Assembly (NCBI GenBank): GCA_963575645.1
Contig: OY754469.1
Location: 12,046,001-12,110,000, forward strand
Length of the DNA stretch: 64,000 nucleotides
Origin: Xanthostigma xanthostigma
Taxonomy: Eukaryota > Arthropoda > Insecta > Raphidioptera > Raphidiidae
Direction: 5' to 3'
In this document: piece by piece, positions 53,191 to 64,000 of the stretch
Layout: each line of letters starts with the position of its first letter
Numbering within the stretch: the stretch's first letter is position 1
Notes under the pieces: generated by a model
What the model saw: the letters and a program-made list of their open reading frames with translations, nothing else
Databases searched by the model: none
What the model was told of the DNA's origin: nothing
Position numbers and translations under genes: made by a program

Positions 53191-55107
53191 AACCTCTTAA
53201 AATTTTAATGCAAAACGTCCACTGCGGAAAGATGATAAAAAAATCTTAAAAAAATACGTAATCATTCGACCAAAGCTAGAACATGTAGGTACTATGCTTC
53301 AAAACTGTGTCATTTGCCAATAAAAAATTGTCACCGTTATAACCATTATAAATCTGTGCGAACAATAATAGTCCCATAAAAAAGGTGTCGTATACTAAAA
53401 CTGATATTAAAAATTACAACACTTGTTTCTAAGTACCGTTGCATTACGAATCCAGCAACATTAATCATCCGTCAATTCTTTCATACAGCTGGTCAGTTGA
53501 AACAAATGACCGGAGGCTTGAAATTAACACGCAATTATTAATTACTCTTCTTTTTCTATTCTTTAAAAATATGTCACAGTGAAAGGGTTTTTGTAGATTG
53601 CGACCGCTGTGAAGGTCACAAATATTACATTTTTAACATAGATTAACGAGCATATTACGAACTAAAGTTTAGACTTTCTTTTTTTATTTTTAAGGAGGTT
53701 GATGCGTTACAGTCCCAATCAAAAGTAAGTCGAATTCTAAATCGGAACTTTTTCAGAATAAATTTTTACAAAAGGTTATAAGTCGATGATACCAATTAAT
53801 TATTGTCATAAAGGCATAAATAAATCATTTTTTTTATTATTAATGAATTATTTTAGTATTTTACTTAACGGACTAACTTTTGAATTTTTTGTAAAAGTTA
53901 GGTTAGGAAAAATAAATATATGTAAATATCTGTATTTTATATATTTTTTGCAGTAAATAAGTAAAAAAAGAAATTAGAAGTAGTGAAAACTAAAATTAAA
54001 TCATTAAAAAGTTGAAAATTCAGTTAAAATTGTCAAGAATAAAAGTCCATAATCAAAAATTGCTAAGGTTTAATAATTTTTTTTTATTGATAAAATGTCT
54101 CCTAATTAAATTGGAAAAAAATTTAAAATATTTGTAAGACATCGATGCTTTACCCAGTTAGACTGTTTTCGGAACTGCTAACATTATTTGGTTATTTTCA
54201 AAAAATTAAAATGTACAGTTTGCATGCTAGGTTGACATATTTTCCATAAGACTACATGTTAAAGTATTTTAATTTTTAACTTTATAAATCTCCTAATGAT
54301 TTTAGATTTTTTACAGAAAATTTTGTCATAAAAAATCTATTAAAAAAACTTTATTTCCGATTTTTTTCATTATCTTCGTTTAACGCCTCAACCTCCTTAA
54401 AAGACAGTAGGTATAGAATCTTTGTACTGTTGTTGGTTCATGTCCTATCATTCGAGACAAGCAATTATATCTTTTATCAGCCTTCACTTTAACGTTAGGA
54501 TATAAAGCTTTAGGGAGTTTAAACTTTGTATTAAAATGATCAACATAGTACCCAGAACTACTACAAATGTGTGCGTGTGCCTTGCGGGGTTAATCAGCTG
54601 TCAAATTTTTTTCCTCCGCCGTGTCTGTCTGTGTAATTATTCCGTTTGTAATAAAAAGATTTTTGACTATAAACGAACCATTTTATTTATTTAAAAATTG
54701 TATACCGATCATCTATCCCATTTTATGTAGGATTTATGTAATGGGCCGGCATTTTTCACGATGCCCCAGGGCGGCAGTTAGGGTAAAGCTGGCCCTGAAT
54801 ATTTCCATTCACGACATTCGTTACATCGCTACTAGAAAGCACGGTCTCGTAGTAACCTCATTCCTGTATCAAAATAGAAATGCTTAGCAAGAATTAAGGC
54901 ATACACGCTAAATATTAAATATGCACTTTATTTAAAACTAAACTTTATTGACAGCAAAACGTTTTTAAATGCTTTATAGTTGTCTTTTAGTCTATTAACT
55001 TTACTTAACTTTGTAAAGTATTTTTCGTACAAAATGTGGTGGAGGAACGGGTCGATATGGTGGAAGTACGGGACGAAGCGTAAGAAATGCCTGTAGTTAA
55101 TAATTTA
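53191..55107. other. No gene recognised
   Basis: AT-rich. A GGGCGGCAG/TGGCCCTGAATAT patch at about 54765-54800 resembles one end of a CAGGGCC-type hAT element. Otherwise nothing supportable. Confidence 0.35.
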
Positions 55108-55408
55108 TTCTAGATCAGGGGTGGAAAACCTTTCTACACCTACGTGCCAATTTTTTTTTAATGTTTAATGTAGCCATGGTGTGCCGACAAGCAACCTAAA
55201 AAAATTAGTTGTCAAAAAACTGAATCAACCATAGTTAAAAATAATAATTTTGAAAATACATTGAGTGCCATATGAAACTTTTTCGTATTTCTTATTTGGT
55301 GATAGTCAATTGTTTTCGACATCTAGCATATTTTTAATTATTTCGATTTTGCACCTCAATCAAGAATAATCTGTCGTGTGCCATAGGTTTGCCACCCCTG
55401 TTATAGAT
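55108..55408. mobile_element. Non-autonomous hAT element, two-copy family (copy 2)
   Basis: The body 55116-55400 begins CAGGGGTGGAAAACC and ends GGTTTGCCACCCCTG. Flanks TTCTAGAT and TTATAGAT differ at one base. Clearly related along its length to 32335-32635. Confidence 0.8.
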
Positions 55409-56671
55409 TATAGCCGATCGACATCTAAGGTTATTAGCGTTTATAAGTGGACGCATGAATATAATGTGTAATTTATAACGCTTAAATAAACGTAGCTAAA
55501 AGCATTTTTGAAAAGTGTTTTATTAACTACTATTACCTTAAACTTGAAATGCTAGCTTTTATAATAATAATTTGTCTTATTGTGGTACTACACAACGATT
55601 CGCATTTTCTAATTAATAATTAATTTTATTTTGAGCTTCAAAAATAATTTCGTTTTTTTTGTCAAATGTGAAGATAATATATATAATGGTGATTTTTAAT
55701 TTAATTCTAATTAACAAAAGGACAAAAAGGTCGTCCTGCCAATCAAAATATGATTATTTTGAACAGCTCATATAATTCTTCATACATAAATAACGCAAAC
55801 CAATTTTTTGTTTTTATATCCTTCCTCTTAACAATTGCAAGTGCAAATTTTTCAATGGAATTTTAATTACAAACAAGAAAAAAAATCGGGCCGCAGAGCC
55901 AAACTCTGTCGACATAATATAGTATATTTGCTAATATAGATATTGTAATTTTATGGTGAATAAAAAATTTAACACCATAATACAGCCCTTAAATATAATA
56001 TTTTTTGTCTTAATATCAATATACGATATAGATTTTATCAATACAATACCTTTTAACCTAATAATTGGATCACCTCTTTAAATATATCCATTACTACAAT
56101 GTCGTGGAAGAACGGGTTTCTTGTGGTGGAAGTGCGGGACGAATTGTTCAAATTATCAGACTAAAAGACAATTATAGAGCGTTTATAATCGTTTTTCAGT
56201 TTGATAATTGGAACACCTATGTAAATCATATTTTTATTCCTTACACATAAACAGATAGTGTAAACCAATTTTTCCGTTCTCATATACTTTCTCTTTGCAA
56301 ACAAGAATTAAAGAAATGCATGTATTACAAGCCATATGACGACGTAGAGGACAGTCACACTTCATTATCTATGGAAAGAAATGATCTAGTCAACCAATCA
56401 CAGACTGAATATTTATTATATCATTTCAGTAACGTCATATATATTTAAAATTCCATTGAAAAATTCACACTTTTGGAAATTTCTTTTTATTATTGAAAAA
56501 GCTTCTGAAAAATTATTTCCTAATCAATATCTAACAAAAAAAATTAATATCCGGCGTGGGACGCCTGGCAAATGTGAAAGTAAAATTCTAGTAACTAAAT
56601 TTTGCCTTGTAACTAAATTTCGCCTCGTCAACTAAAGAAATTCCAGTGACTAAATACGTGTCAAGTATACT
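55409..56671. other. No gene recognised
   Basis: AT-rich. GTGGTGGAAGTGCGGGACGAA near 56125 is close to GTGGAAGTACGGGACGAAGCG near 55060, the two ends of what may be one old repeat. Confidence 0.35.
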
Positions 56672-57299
56672 ATAGTCGCACACGCAGTACACAGCTGACA
56701 CAGCGAAACAACGAGTGTACAGTATATGCGCGCACACACACATAGCGGTGGCGTTGAAGGGGCGTGATGCCGTTTCCGTCACGGCATGGTTTCGCTGCCA
56801 AACGCGCCAATAGGTGATTCACATCAATAAAAAAGATGTCGGACGACTCCATTAATTGTGGAGCCTTCATTTAAATAGAACGAACACATAGTCGCACACG
56901 CAGTACACAGCTGACACAGCGAAACAACGAGTGTACAGTATAAGCGCGCGCGCACACACATAGCGGTGGCGTAGAAGGGGCATGATAGAGTGTGATGCCG
57001 TTTCCGTCACGGCATGGTTTCGCTGCCAAACGCGCCAAAAGATGTCGGACGACTCCATTAAATGTGGAGCCTTCATTTAAATAGAACGACAACATAGTCG
57101 CACACGCAGTACACAGCTGACACAGAGAAACAACGAGTGTACAGTATAAGCGCGCGCGCACACACATAGCGGTGACGTAGAAGGGGCATGATAGAGCGTG
57201 ATGCCGTTTACGTCACGGCATGGTTTCGCTGCCAAACGCGCCACAAGATATCGGATGACTCCATTAAACGTGGAGCCTTCATTTAAATAGAACGAATAC
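56672..57299. repeat. Tandem repeat, three units of 206-216 bp
   Basis: Units start with ATAGTCGCACACGCAGTACA at 56672, 56888 and 57094. Each has CGCGCACACACATAGCGG, GCCGTTTCCGTCACGGCATG (itself partly palindromic) and TCCATTAA...GTGGAGCCTTC. Overlapping open frames on the minus strand repeat with the unit and drift in frame, so they are not genes. Confidence 0.85.
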
Positions 57300-57690
57300 A
57301 ATATGATTTGATTGTTATGCGACAATCTTACGGTATAAAATGAACAATTGAAGTTGCTGTAATAGGACTTGTTCTAGAATCTACAGAATCGTGAAGTTGT
57401 AACGGTGTACTTGAAACTTATATTATAATCGCAACCGGTGCCTACACATTCCTTATCAATGCTCAATGTGGCAGCGTAATAAAGCCGGAGGCTAATCTTT
57501 TACATTCACAAATTATATACCGCCTAAGAAACAATCGTAAAGTTAGGATAAAGTCATTCATAGCGTTAAACCGATGCTGAAAGGAACTACGTGCCACTTT
57601 GATCACTAAATAATGAGATACCATGACCATATTACATTAGCAAAATTGTCTTGTTTATATAATGAAAAACAAGTGTTTTCATATAATATA

Positions 57691-57805
57691 CAGTGTAACC
57701 TCTTTTATTATTATTATTTTATTATTGTTATTTATTTTACAGTACCTACTTGAAAAAGTCTAAGTATAAAGACGAAACGTCGGTAATAAATAAATCTATA
57801 TCTCA
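57691..57805 (+). mobile_element. Solitary pogo end and Penelope-like tail
   Basis: ACAGTGTAACCTCTTTTATT at about 57690 equals the left end of the pogo element 290 bp to the right. After it, 57749-57779 reads CTTGAAAAA, GTCT-AAGTATAA-AGAC, GAAACGTC, a hammerhead-like core with a damaged CTGANGA. Confidence 0.5.
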
Positions 57806-57981
57806 TAAATTTTTGTCCACATACCTGCGATTTTTTCACTGGACTATAAAAAAAATATTTTTTTTTTGTTGAAAATATTACAATTTTGTGATGGTTAATT
57901 TATAAAGTGGAAAAAATGGGCCAGGCTCCTCAGTTGATTTTTTCTTTGTGTTTTTCTTGTATCTCTATTTTCTGTTATAAC

Positions 57982-58483
57982 TACAGTGTAACCTCTTTTT
58001 AACGTCCTTCGTTATAACGAAAACTCTCTATAACGTAGAATTTTTACAATTTTGGTTGGTTTACCTTAAAACCGTTACATTAATACCCTCTTTATAGCCC
58101 AACAGTCATTCTATATTACGAGGAAATATGTTCATATTTAGGCGTCAGCAAATATTTACAGACGTAAAGAGGACCATTCTGAACCATCACCATCTATTCA
58201 ACAAGCACTTGATGCCGCCAAACTTATCGAAAAATTCCAATTGCTTAATGAAGATGATTCCACCACATCCCAAGATATGCATAAAATACTTAATAAAACA
58301 CAAAACAAATATTGGCATAGCAAAAAACGTCAGGCAAAGTTAACAGACTATGTGTGCTCGGAATAAATTAATTAGGTGAAATTTGATTATTTTTCTTTTC
58401 CACCTTCCATATAACGAAAACTTTTTATAACGGGAAAAAAACGCTCGGTCCCTTGAGATACGTTATAAAGAGGTTACACTGTA
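57982..58483. mobile_element. pogo/Tigger-like element, internally deleted, TA target
   Basis: The body 57984-58481 begins CAGTGTAACCTCTTTTTAACG and ends CGTTATAAAGAGGTTACACTG, flanked by TA on both sides. Subterminal ATAACGAAAAC words face each other. It keeps the transposase C-terminus on the plus strand. Confidence 0.85.
58148..58366 (+). pseudogene. pogo/Tigger transposase C-terminus
   Basis: An open stretch of 72 codons to a TAA at 58364-58366 reads EPSPSIQQALDAAKLIEKF, then LLNEDDSTTSQDMHKI, and KKRQAKLTDYVCSE at the end. Tigger-type transposases end in such an acidic and serine-rich, then basic Q-x-K-x-T-D-Y/F tail. The DNA-binding and DDE parts are missing. Confidence 0.7.
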
Positions 58484-58489
58484 TTAATT

Positions 58490-60065
58490 ATAAAACTAAG
58501 GTAAGAATAAACAGAAGTAGAACTGACATATTTGTAAAATAGGCAGTAATTGAGGACTACCTACCGAAAGAAGTGAAAACTTAAAAGTTAAAACTATAAA
58601 ATAACAGTTATTAACGTAGTCAGTTTAACTTTACTTATATACATATACAAAGCACTAATGTTACAATCTTACAATAATGACAATTACAGTCAAGATAGGT
58701 AAAAAACTTTACGTAGATACGATATTATCCAAGGGAGAGGGGTCACCTTTGTTTTTAAAAAGGGAACCCCCCATTTTTTTTTGTTGGATATTTTTTTCGT
58801 CTAAACTTTTCTTCAATTCGGGTCGTAGCTATTTTCCCAAAATGCTCATTAAAAAAATCATTATTAGCAATATGCGAAAAATCTACAAGCTAAATTAAAA
58901 AAATTTTGATAAAAGATGTTCATTTTCACATAAAAAAATCGACAATAGAAAAACGTCCAGTGTTTTTCAAAAAACACCGATAAAAAACGTCCAAAGTTTT
59001 TAAAAAAACAGTCCTGTATATGTGACTGTTTCCTACTAGAAATCATAGCCACAAACCCAATCGTGTTTATTTCATTTTAACACGTTAAGTTACGGAGATA
59101 CAAATTTTTAAATTTTAATACCTGCTTCCGTCAATTCGCTATATGTGAAACATTAAAGTAGCGACATCTAGCATCATTGACCGGCGAACTCACTGCCACT
59201 TTGATACATTATATCAAATGGGATAACTTGTAAAAATTATTAAATTTTGTAATTCTCATTTATATTAAATATATATTTTTATATATCACACTATATTTTT
59301 TTTTTTTTTAAATTATTGTGAATATACAATAATTGAGGTTATAATACTTACTTCTGCTTTCTCATGATGGAAATCCATTTTTCTCTTTCGATTAACTTAT
59401 GGTTATATTTTGAGAAACAATAGAAGCTAACATCACTATTTTTTATGTATTATTACAATTAATAATGGAGAATTTACAAATTGTGATTTTTGTCTTTGAT
59501 TTTATATCAGTACATCAGCCGTAAAAATGCCAGATTTCGCCGCTAAGCGCGCACGGTCGTTCAGCGTCTCCCTTCCAAGCAGCTGCACGTAGCGAATAGA
59601 ATCAAGGTGCGTTGGCGGCAGATATATAAATTAAGCTGCTTATGTGCGCAGAACTCGTAATGAGATAGATAATGTATTAAATATACGTAACTGGTCCTGA
59701 GTAATAATATCTCAATATTAAATCTTACCATTTATTTCTGACATAACAATATTAAAAATCAACATTATTTAATTCTTGTTTATCTCAGCTGTTATATTCC
59801 GTTTTGTTTTATTTGCACAAATAAGTATATAAATAAAATAAATAAACACGGTACATTGACTATAGGCACTTTTGTGTGCATTCAAATGCGTACAAAATCT
59901 TTTTTTCCTCAAATTGCTGTTCGAAATAACAGTGGGTAGGTAATTTAATTGATCAAACAAAATATTATATCAATCAATATATATATGTTACATATAAACG
60001 TATTAATCCGTGTAGAATGCGAAATAAACAATGAACGTGTACTGAGTGGGTATATTGTCCCTAGA
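58490..60065. other. No gene recognised
   Basis: AT-rich, with short open frames that have no recognised features. GCGCGCACGGTCGTTCAGCG near 59545 is a GC-rich patch of unknown nature. Confidence 0.35.
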
Positions 60066-60545
60066 TTTATTCACGCAGTGGTTCTCAAACTTTTTTGGTG
60101 ACGGAACCCTTTTGGAAAGCGAAATACTTGACGGAACCCTACAATAAAACAAAAATCTCTTTATGTGCATTCTTTATTAATAAGCATAATACGAGTACAA
60201 TGTAACAGTTATACTTATATTAATATTATTATAATCCGAAATAAAAATAGAAATACAAATTGACAGTGCAAACAATTCTCGACTTTATGTTTTGTTCATA
60301 ACTATAGCGCCTAATCTCAGAGGCGGCTTCTATAATAGGGACTGCGCGCACACAAGTAGATACCTATCGGCGGCGGCATAGTACAATAATTGTACTGTGG
60401 TGGCGACTAAGTTCGGCTGCGCTCATGATAACACCGCCTCAAACAGACAGAGAGGTGTTTTTAATATTTTTCTAAATTCTTGCAGAGCCCCCACAGGGGT
60501 TTCGCGGAACCCTAGGGTTCCGCGGAGCACACTTTGAGTATGGCT
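60066..60545. mobile_element. hAT-like element
   Basis: Left end CAGTGGTTCTCAAACTTTTT with GGTGACGGAACCC; right end GGTTCCGCGGAGCACACTTTG. Inside, CCCACAGGGGTTTCGCGGAACC. These ends are those of a common animal hAT group. I cannot define a clean 8-bp duplication. Confidence 0.55.
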
Positions 60546-60949
60546 TATTTTATAGTGTTTTATAACTTTATCCGTAATATATATAATTTTATTGTTTTTA
60601 GTTTATATGTCGACTGTTATTCATGACAGATAATTTATTTAAAATAGCTACCTCTGTCATTATTGTAGGTCGTAAAACTGTTTACGTTTCGATAGTTTTA
60701 AATAACGAACGCATCAGTGCTGTGGTTCGTATGTTGGTTTCGTTTGGTTCGTTGCGTTTCTTTTATAGATACATTAATTGTTGAATCGTCAACTAGTTGA
60801 TTCTAAAAAAAGAGACAGTCGATTTCGTGACTAATGCATACATGAAGTACAAGGAACGCTAGACAGGGCCGTTGCAACTTCAAATTAACTTGCGACTAAG
60901 TTGCATTTCGTTGTTCAGGGGCGGATGGGCTCAACTATTCCGGTCAGGG

Positions 60950-61105
60950 AACATAACTGTGTCCACCGTGAGCATAACTGTATCCAACCTGGACAATTAC
61001 TGTGTCTACCGTGGACATAACTGTATCCAACCTGAACACAGCTGTGTCCACCGTGAACATAAGTGTGTCCAACCTGGAGACAACTATGTCCACTGTATAC
61101 ATACA
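60950..61105. repeat. Minisatellite, 21-bp unit in alternating A/B form
   Basis: About seven units: CATAACTGTGTCCACCGTGAG (A) alternates with CATAACTGTATCCAACCTGGA (B), giving a 42-bp higher-order unit. As 21 is a multiple of three, both strands stay open, which yields spurious frames. Confidence 0.8.
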
Positions 61106-61242
61106 TATTATATTTAGCATCGATTTCGTACAGGTTCTGGTTCGAAATAACATTTGTCTACGCATTTTGATCAAAATTTAGCTTGAAAAGCGGTCTTTTT
61201 CTATGTAGAACAATCATTTGTTTTTGCGTGAGTACAATCTAA

Positions 61243-61324
61243 TGTTCTAGAATCTAGAACATTAGATTAGATTAATTCAAACTCCCTGTAATCTAGTATC
61301 TAGATTACAGGGAGTTTGAATTTC
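61243..61324. repeat. Two adjacent palindromes
   Basis: TCTAATGTTCTAGAATCTAGAACATTAGA at about 61239-61267 shortened here to its arms TCTAATGTTCTAG, and then TCAAACTCCCTGTAATCTAG facing CTAGATTACAGGGAGTTTGA. The second has 20-bp arms around TAT. Confidence 0.6.
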
Positions 61325-61763
61325 TAGGTTTGAATACGACATTAGGCTGCTCCTGCTGTACGACAACTGTAATAGGGTATTTTGCACCATGTAAGAAAAA
61401 AATCTAATAATACACATTCTTGATAGATTTTGTAAAAAGCAAACGAGAAATGTTGATTTCTATTCATAATAATGCATTATAAAATTTATGATTTAAGTTT
61501 AAGAATTGTATTTTTTAATCTGTTCTTCAAAAGTCAAAAACACTGTGACGTCACTTCGTCTGTAAACTAGATACGTTTATCTTGTGTTGTGTGTTATTTT
61601 GAAGTTGTTTCAAGTTATTATCACGTTTATACACTTCTATCCCGTATTTTATTGATTTAATATTATGGCAGCCGGTTTCGTAAAACCAGAAAGTACCTAC
61701 CAAGGATAAATGCATTTAATAAATAAATAAAGTTTTACTAACTTGCATACGGACTTACACTGG

Positions 61764-61961
61764 TAACGTAATAATTCAATAAATAAAATTATCGACCAAT
61801 TTTTCAGACAAATATATTAACAAAAAAATATAATTAATACATTAACGTTAATGTATTAATTATATTTTTTGTTAATATATTGTCTGAAAAATTGGACGAT
61901 AATTTTATTTATTGAAGTGTTCTAATCAGACGTTAATCAAAGATTTGAATAACGTAATAAT
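61764..61961. mobile_element. Penelope-like family A, copy 5, 12-bp target duplication
   Basis: TAACGTAATAAT lies at 61764-61775 and 61950-61961. The body 61776-61949 is a palindrome of about 65-bp arms around ACATTAACGTTAATGT, having lost the hammerhead cores. The right side has the extra tail GACGTTAATCAAAGATTTG, as in copies 1-4. Confidence 0.88.
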
Positions 61962-62456
61962 CATAGCAATCTTAAATATTTTAAATTGTAAAGTGTTGCT
62001 ATGGTTACTGTGCACTATTGTTATTATTTACAATCATAATCACGTCACGAGTGAACATTCATAACGATAAATTAAAAAGGGGTTTTTATGGCACTATTCG
62101 GTTATAAAATATTATTATAAAAATTGTAGTGCTTCTTTATTTAAACCACTTTTCAAAAAACGGTGTAAATACCTATTGTCAGTTGTCATCCGGTGTGAAC
62201 GAATATTTACGTAATTTATTTTCCCCACTGGTGCTATGAAAATCAGTGTTTGTACAAATTTTAGATGTAAATCCGAGAGCTACGGTGTCTACAACATTCA
62301 CAGAAATAATTTAGAATACGTTTTAAAAAAAAATCTACACCAATAAGAAATATTACTAGAAAAGCGCGGCATATGTATAAAAATAATTAGCGTTTGCGTT
62401 CCAATAGTTAGAAATTTAAAAAAATTGGAGGAGGAGAAAAAATTTGACACAAAAAA

Positions 62457-62700
62457 ATTGGTTGTCTGTAAAGTCGGTTTACGGACGATAGTTTTACGTG
62501 ATAACGTCATAAAGAAACATTGATGAACTCTCTGACGTCACGCGAGAAGAGAGAGAAATGCGTACAAGCCGACGCTTGGGCCGATCGTGCCTCTCTATCG
62601 CTTATACCGCGCTCTCGCTTGCACGCTCAGGCTCAGGCGGAACGTGACACTTTTTCGTGCGTGCAGCCGGTGTTTCATCAATTTATAAGACGTCAAAAAA
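62457..62700. mobile_element. Repeat family C, copy 5
   Basis: TTGGTTGTCTGTAAAGTCGG to TCAATTTATAAGACGTC, inverse of copy 1, with the same GC-rich middle. Open frames inside recur in copy 1 because the DNA is the same repeat. Confidence 0.7.
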
Positions 62701-63117
62701 AGGTGCGTCAGTTCGTGGACACACGACGGAAGTTATGCTATTTACGTATTTTGTATTAATGTTTAAAATGTACAATAACACAAAAAAACAACAAAATTAT
62801 TACATTTTTAATTTATTAATAAGAAATATAAAAAAAATTAACTATTAAATTTAAAACTTTTTAATCATAAAAAAAGACAATTCTGGCGCTGCCGGGAGTC
62901 GAAATAGCCACTTATATTTGCACCAACTTTGATGCCCTTATTTTGTTCCGCAGTGTAGACACACACCTCGTCTTAAGTGAGATTACAAACTGAATTATTT
63001 ATTCCTCGTTTCACACGAGAATTAGGTTTACGTTGCACTGTTATTAACGACCAGAAGAAAAAATAATTTACTCACTTTGTAATATTTCGAAATTTTATGC
63101 GCAGTACTTATTTTTAA

Positions 63118-63160
63118 CTAGCGTCCCGCCTCGGTTTAACACGGGTGCAAAACTGTTCTT
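63118..63160 (+). repeat. Fragment of the E/E2-type repeat start
   Basis: ACTAGCGTCCCGCCTCGG with ACACGGGTGCAAAA, directly before the hAT element at 63167. Only the first 40 bp or so are recognisable. Confidence 0.5.
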
Positions 63161-63166
63161 TTTTGT

Positions 63167-63718
63167 ATACCTACTAGTGATGTGCCGGATATCCGTATCC
63201 GTATCCGCGGATATCCGAGGGAGAAGAAAGATCCGTATCCGTTAGTTTTTTGGCGGATTTTTTACGAATCTTTTACCTTATTAATTTTCAATAGATGAAA
63301 TTTTATTATATATAGGTGATTAGGTAATAATGAAAAACTGTTAAATTCCATTCAGATTATTTTTTATTTTTTAAAATCGTATTTGGCACCTTTATATTGC
63401 AAACATTTATCGTAGTGAGTACCATACCAATAGTACATAACTCAAAGGTACTAAAAAACTATCTTTATAATGAGATATTGCACATCGATCTTTGGAAAGA
63501 GACAATCTGTTATGAGAGTTAACTCTTAAAGAGGTCAATAACTTTTCCCATAACAGATAGTTTCTTTCCAAAGGTCGATGTGCAATATTTACCGCCGCGT
63601 ACTCTGAGAAAGTTAAGATCCGTATCCGTATCCGCGGATCTTGAAACCAAATATCCGTATTCAGATCCGTATCCGCGGATATACATTTTTAACGATCCGG
63701 CACATCACTATTACCTAC
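63167..63718. mobile_element. hAT element with ATCCGTATCCG subterminal repeats
   Basis: The body 63175-63710 begins TAGTGATGTGCCGGATATCC and ends GGCACATCACTA. Flanks ATACCTAC and TTACCTAC differ at one base. ATCCGTATCCGCGGAT words crowd both ends. A further palindrome (GCACATCGATCTTTGGAAAG and inverse) occupies 63478-63590. No transposase. Confidence 0.82.
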
Positions 63719-64000
63719 ACATATATACTATATAGTATAACGAAAATTGTTCGGCCAGCGAGCTCAGGGGCGCTATGTCGTAGGCAATAGGACAAGATCT
63801 TCAAGAACACTTTAAACCAAAAAATCAACAACTTCTTTACCCAGTCAGGGCCACAATTTCTAACTAAACAACACAACAACAGGCCATAGCTTGTAATAAA
63901 AAACCCAACCACCTACCACATGACACAAAGGACAATACAACTACTTAAAAAGCAGTATCGGATGACAAAATTGGAAGATACAAAAAATCGTACGTGTCTT

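Noticed and set aside
56588-57325. Several overlapping Cys-rich minus-strand frames (VSLCQLCTACAT-like)
   Set aside because: They repeat with the 206-216 bp tandem unit and shift frame between units; no selection on a protein is evident.
60950-61105. CRISPR-like array
   Set aside because: Units are contiguous and alternate between two related forms, with no unique spacers; the genome is eukaryotic.
60872-61174. Frames on both strands resembling a repeat protein
   Set aside because: They result from the 21-bp minisatellite, whose period is a multiple of three.

Overview
This is a window of an animal nuclear genome, almost certainly an insect. It is AT-rich by eye and has no bacterial-style gene packing. 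Coding sequence sits in short exons with GT/AG introns. Most of the window is debris of eukaryotic transposons: hAT, Tc1/mariner, pogo, PIF/Harbinger, Penelope-like, a LINE, a tRNA-derived SINE and many MITEs. I cannot name the order of insect from sequence alone.

Region 1-12 kb, minus strand: one host gene can be assembled exon by exon. It is an SLC16-type monocarboxylate transporter-like protein of the major facilitator superfamily. Six exons (11859-11939, 9734-9860, 9521-9664, 7488-7805, 5967-6213, 1399-1691) join in phase to give 403 complete codons plus one base. They cover the N-terminus to about transmembrane helix 8 or 9; the 3' exons lie beyond position 1. The introns are filled with MITEs, hAT derivatives and hammerhead-bearing palindromes. 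A possible first exon of an unidentified secreted protein lies at 12873-13037 (minus).

Region 13-35 kb: no convincing host exon. It holds nested MITEs (a hAT-like shell at 14124-15212 carrying a GTGTTA-rich element that carries a third repeat), tandem arrays (15974-16260, 18770-19275), hAT elements with 8-bp target duplications, a mariner-like remnant, decayed tRNA-like sequences and a complete-looking SINE at 32994-33440.

Region 35-46 kb: a long foldback element, two mariner-like elements keeping transposase C-terminal fragments, a promoter-like GC-rich block at 39960-40330 ending in a strong splice donor (possible untranslated first exon of a plus-strand gene outside my sight), a hAT element with two other elements inside it, and a PIF/Harbinger element with the start of its transposase.

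Region 46-64 kb: more of the same families, two or three tandem arrays, a pogo/Tigger-like element with a transposase C-terminus, and several non-autonomous hAT elements.

The most notable recurring theme is a set of short, often palindromic Penelope-like elements, each carrying hammerhead-ribozyme-like cores (CTGANGA, stem II, GAAAC). One family of five copies is bounded by recognisable 12-13 bp target duplications, and for one copy a paralogous empty site lies in this same window.
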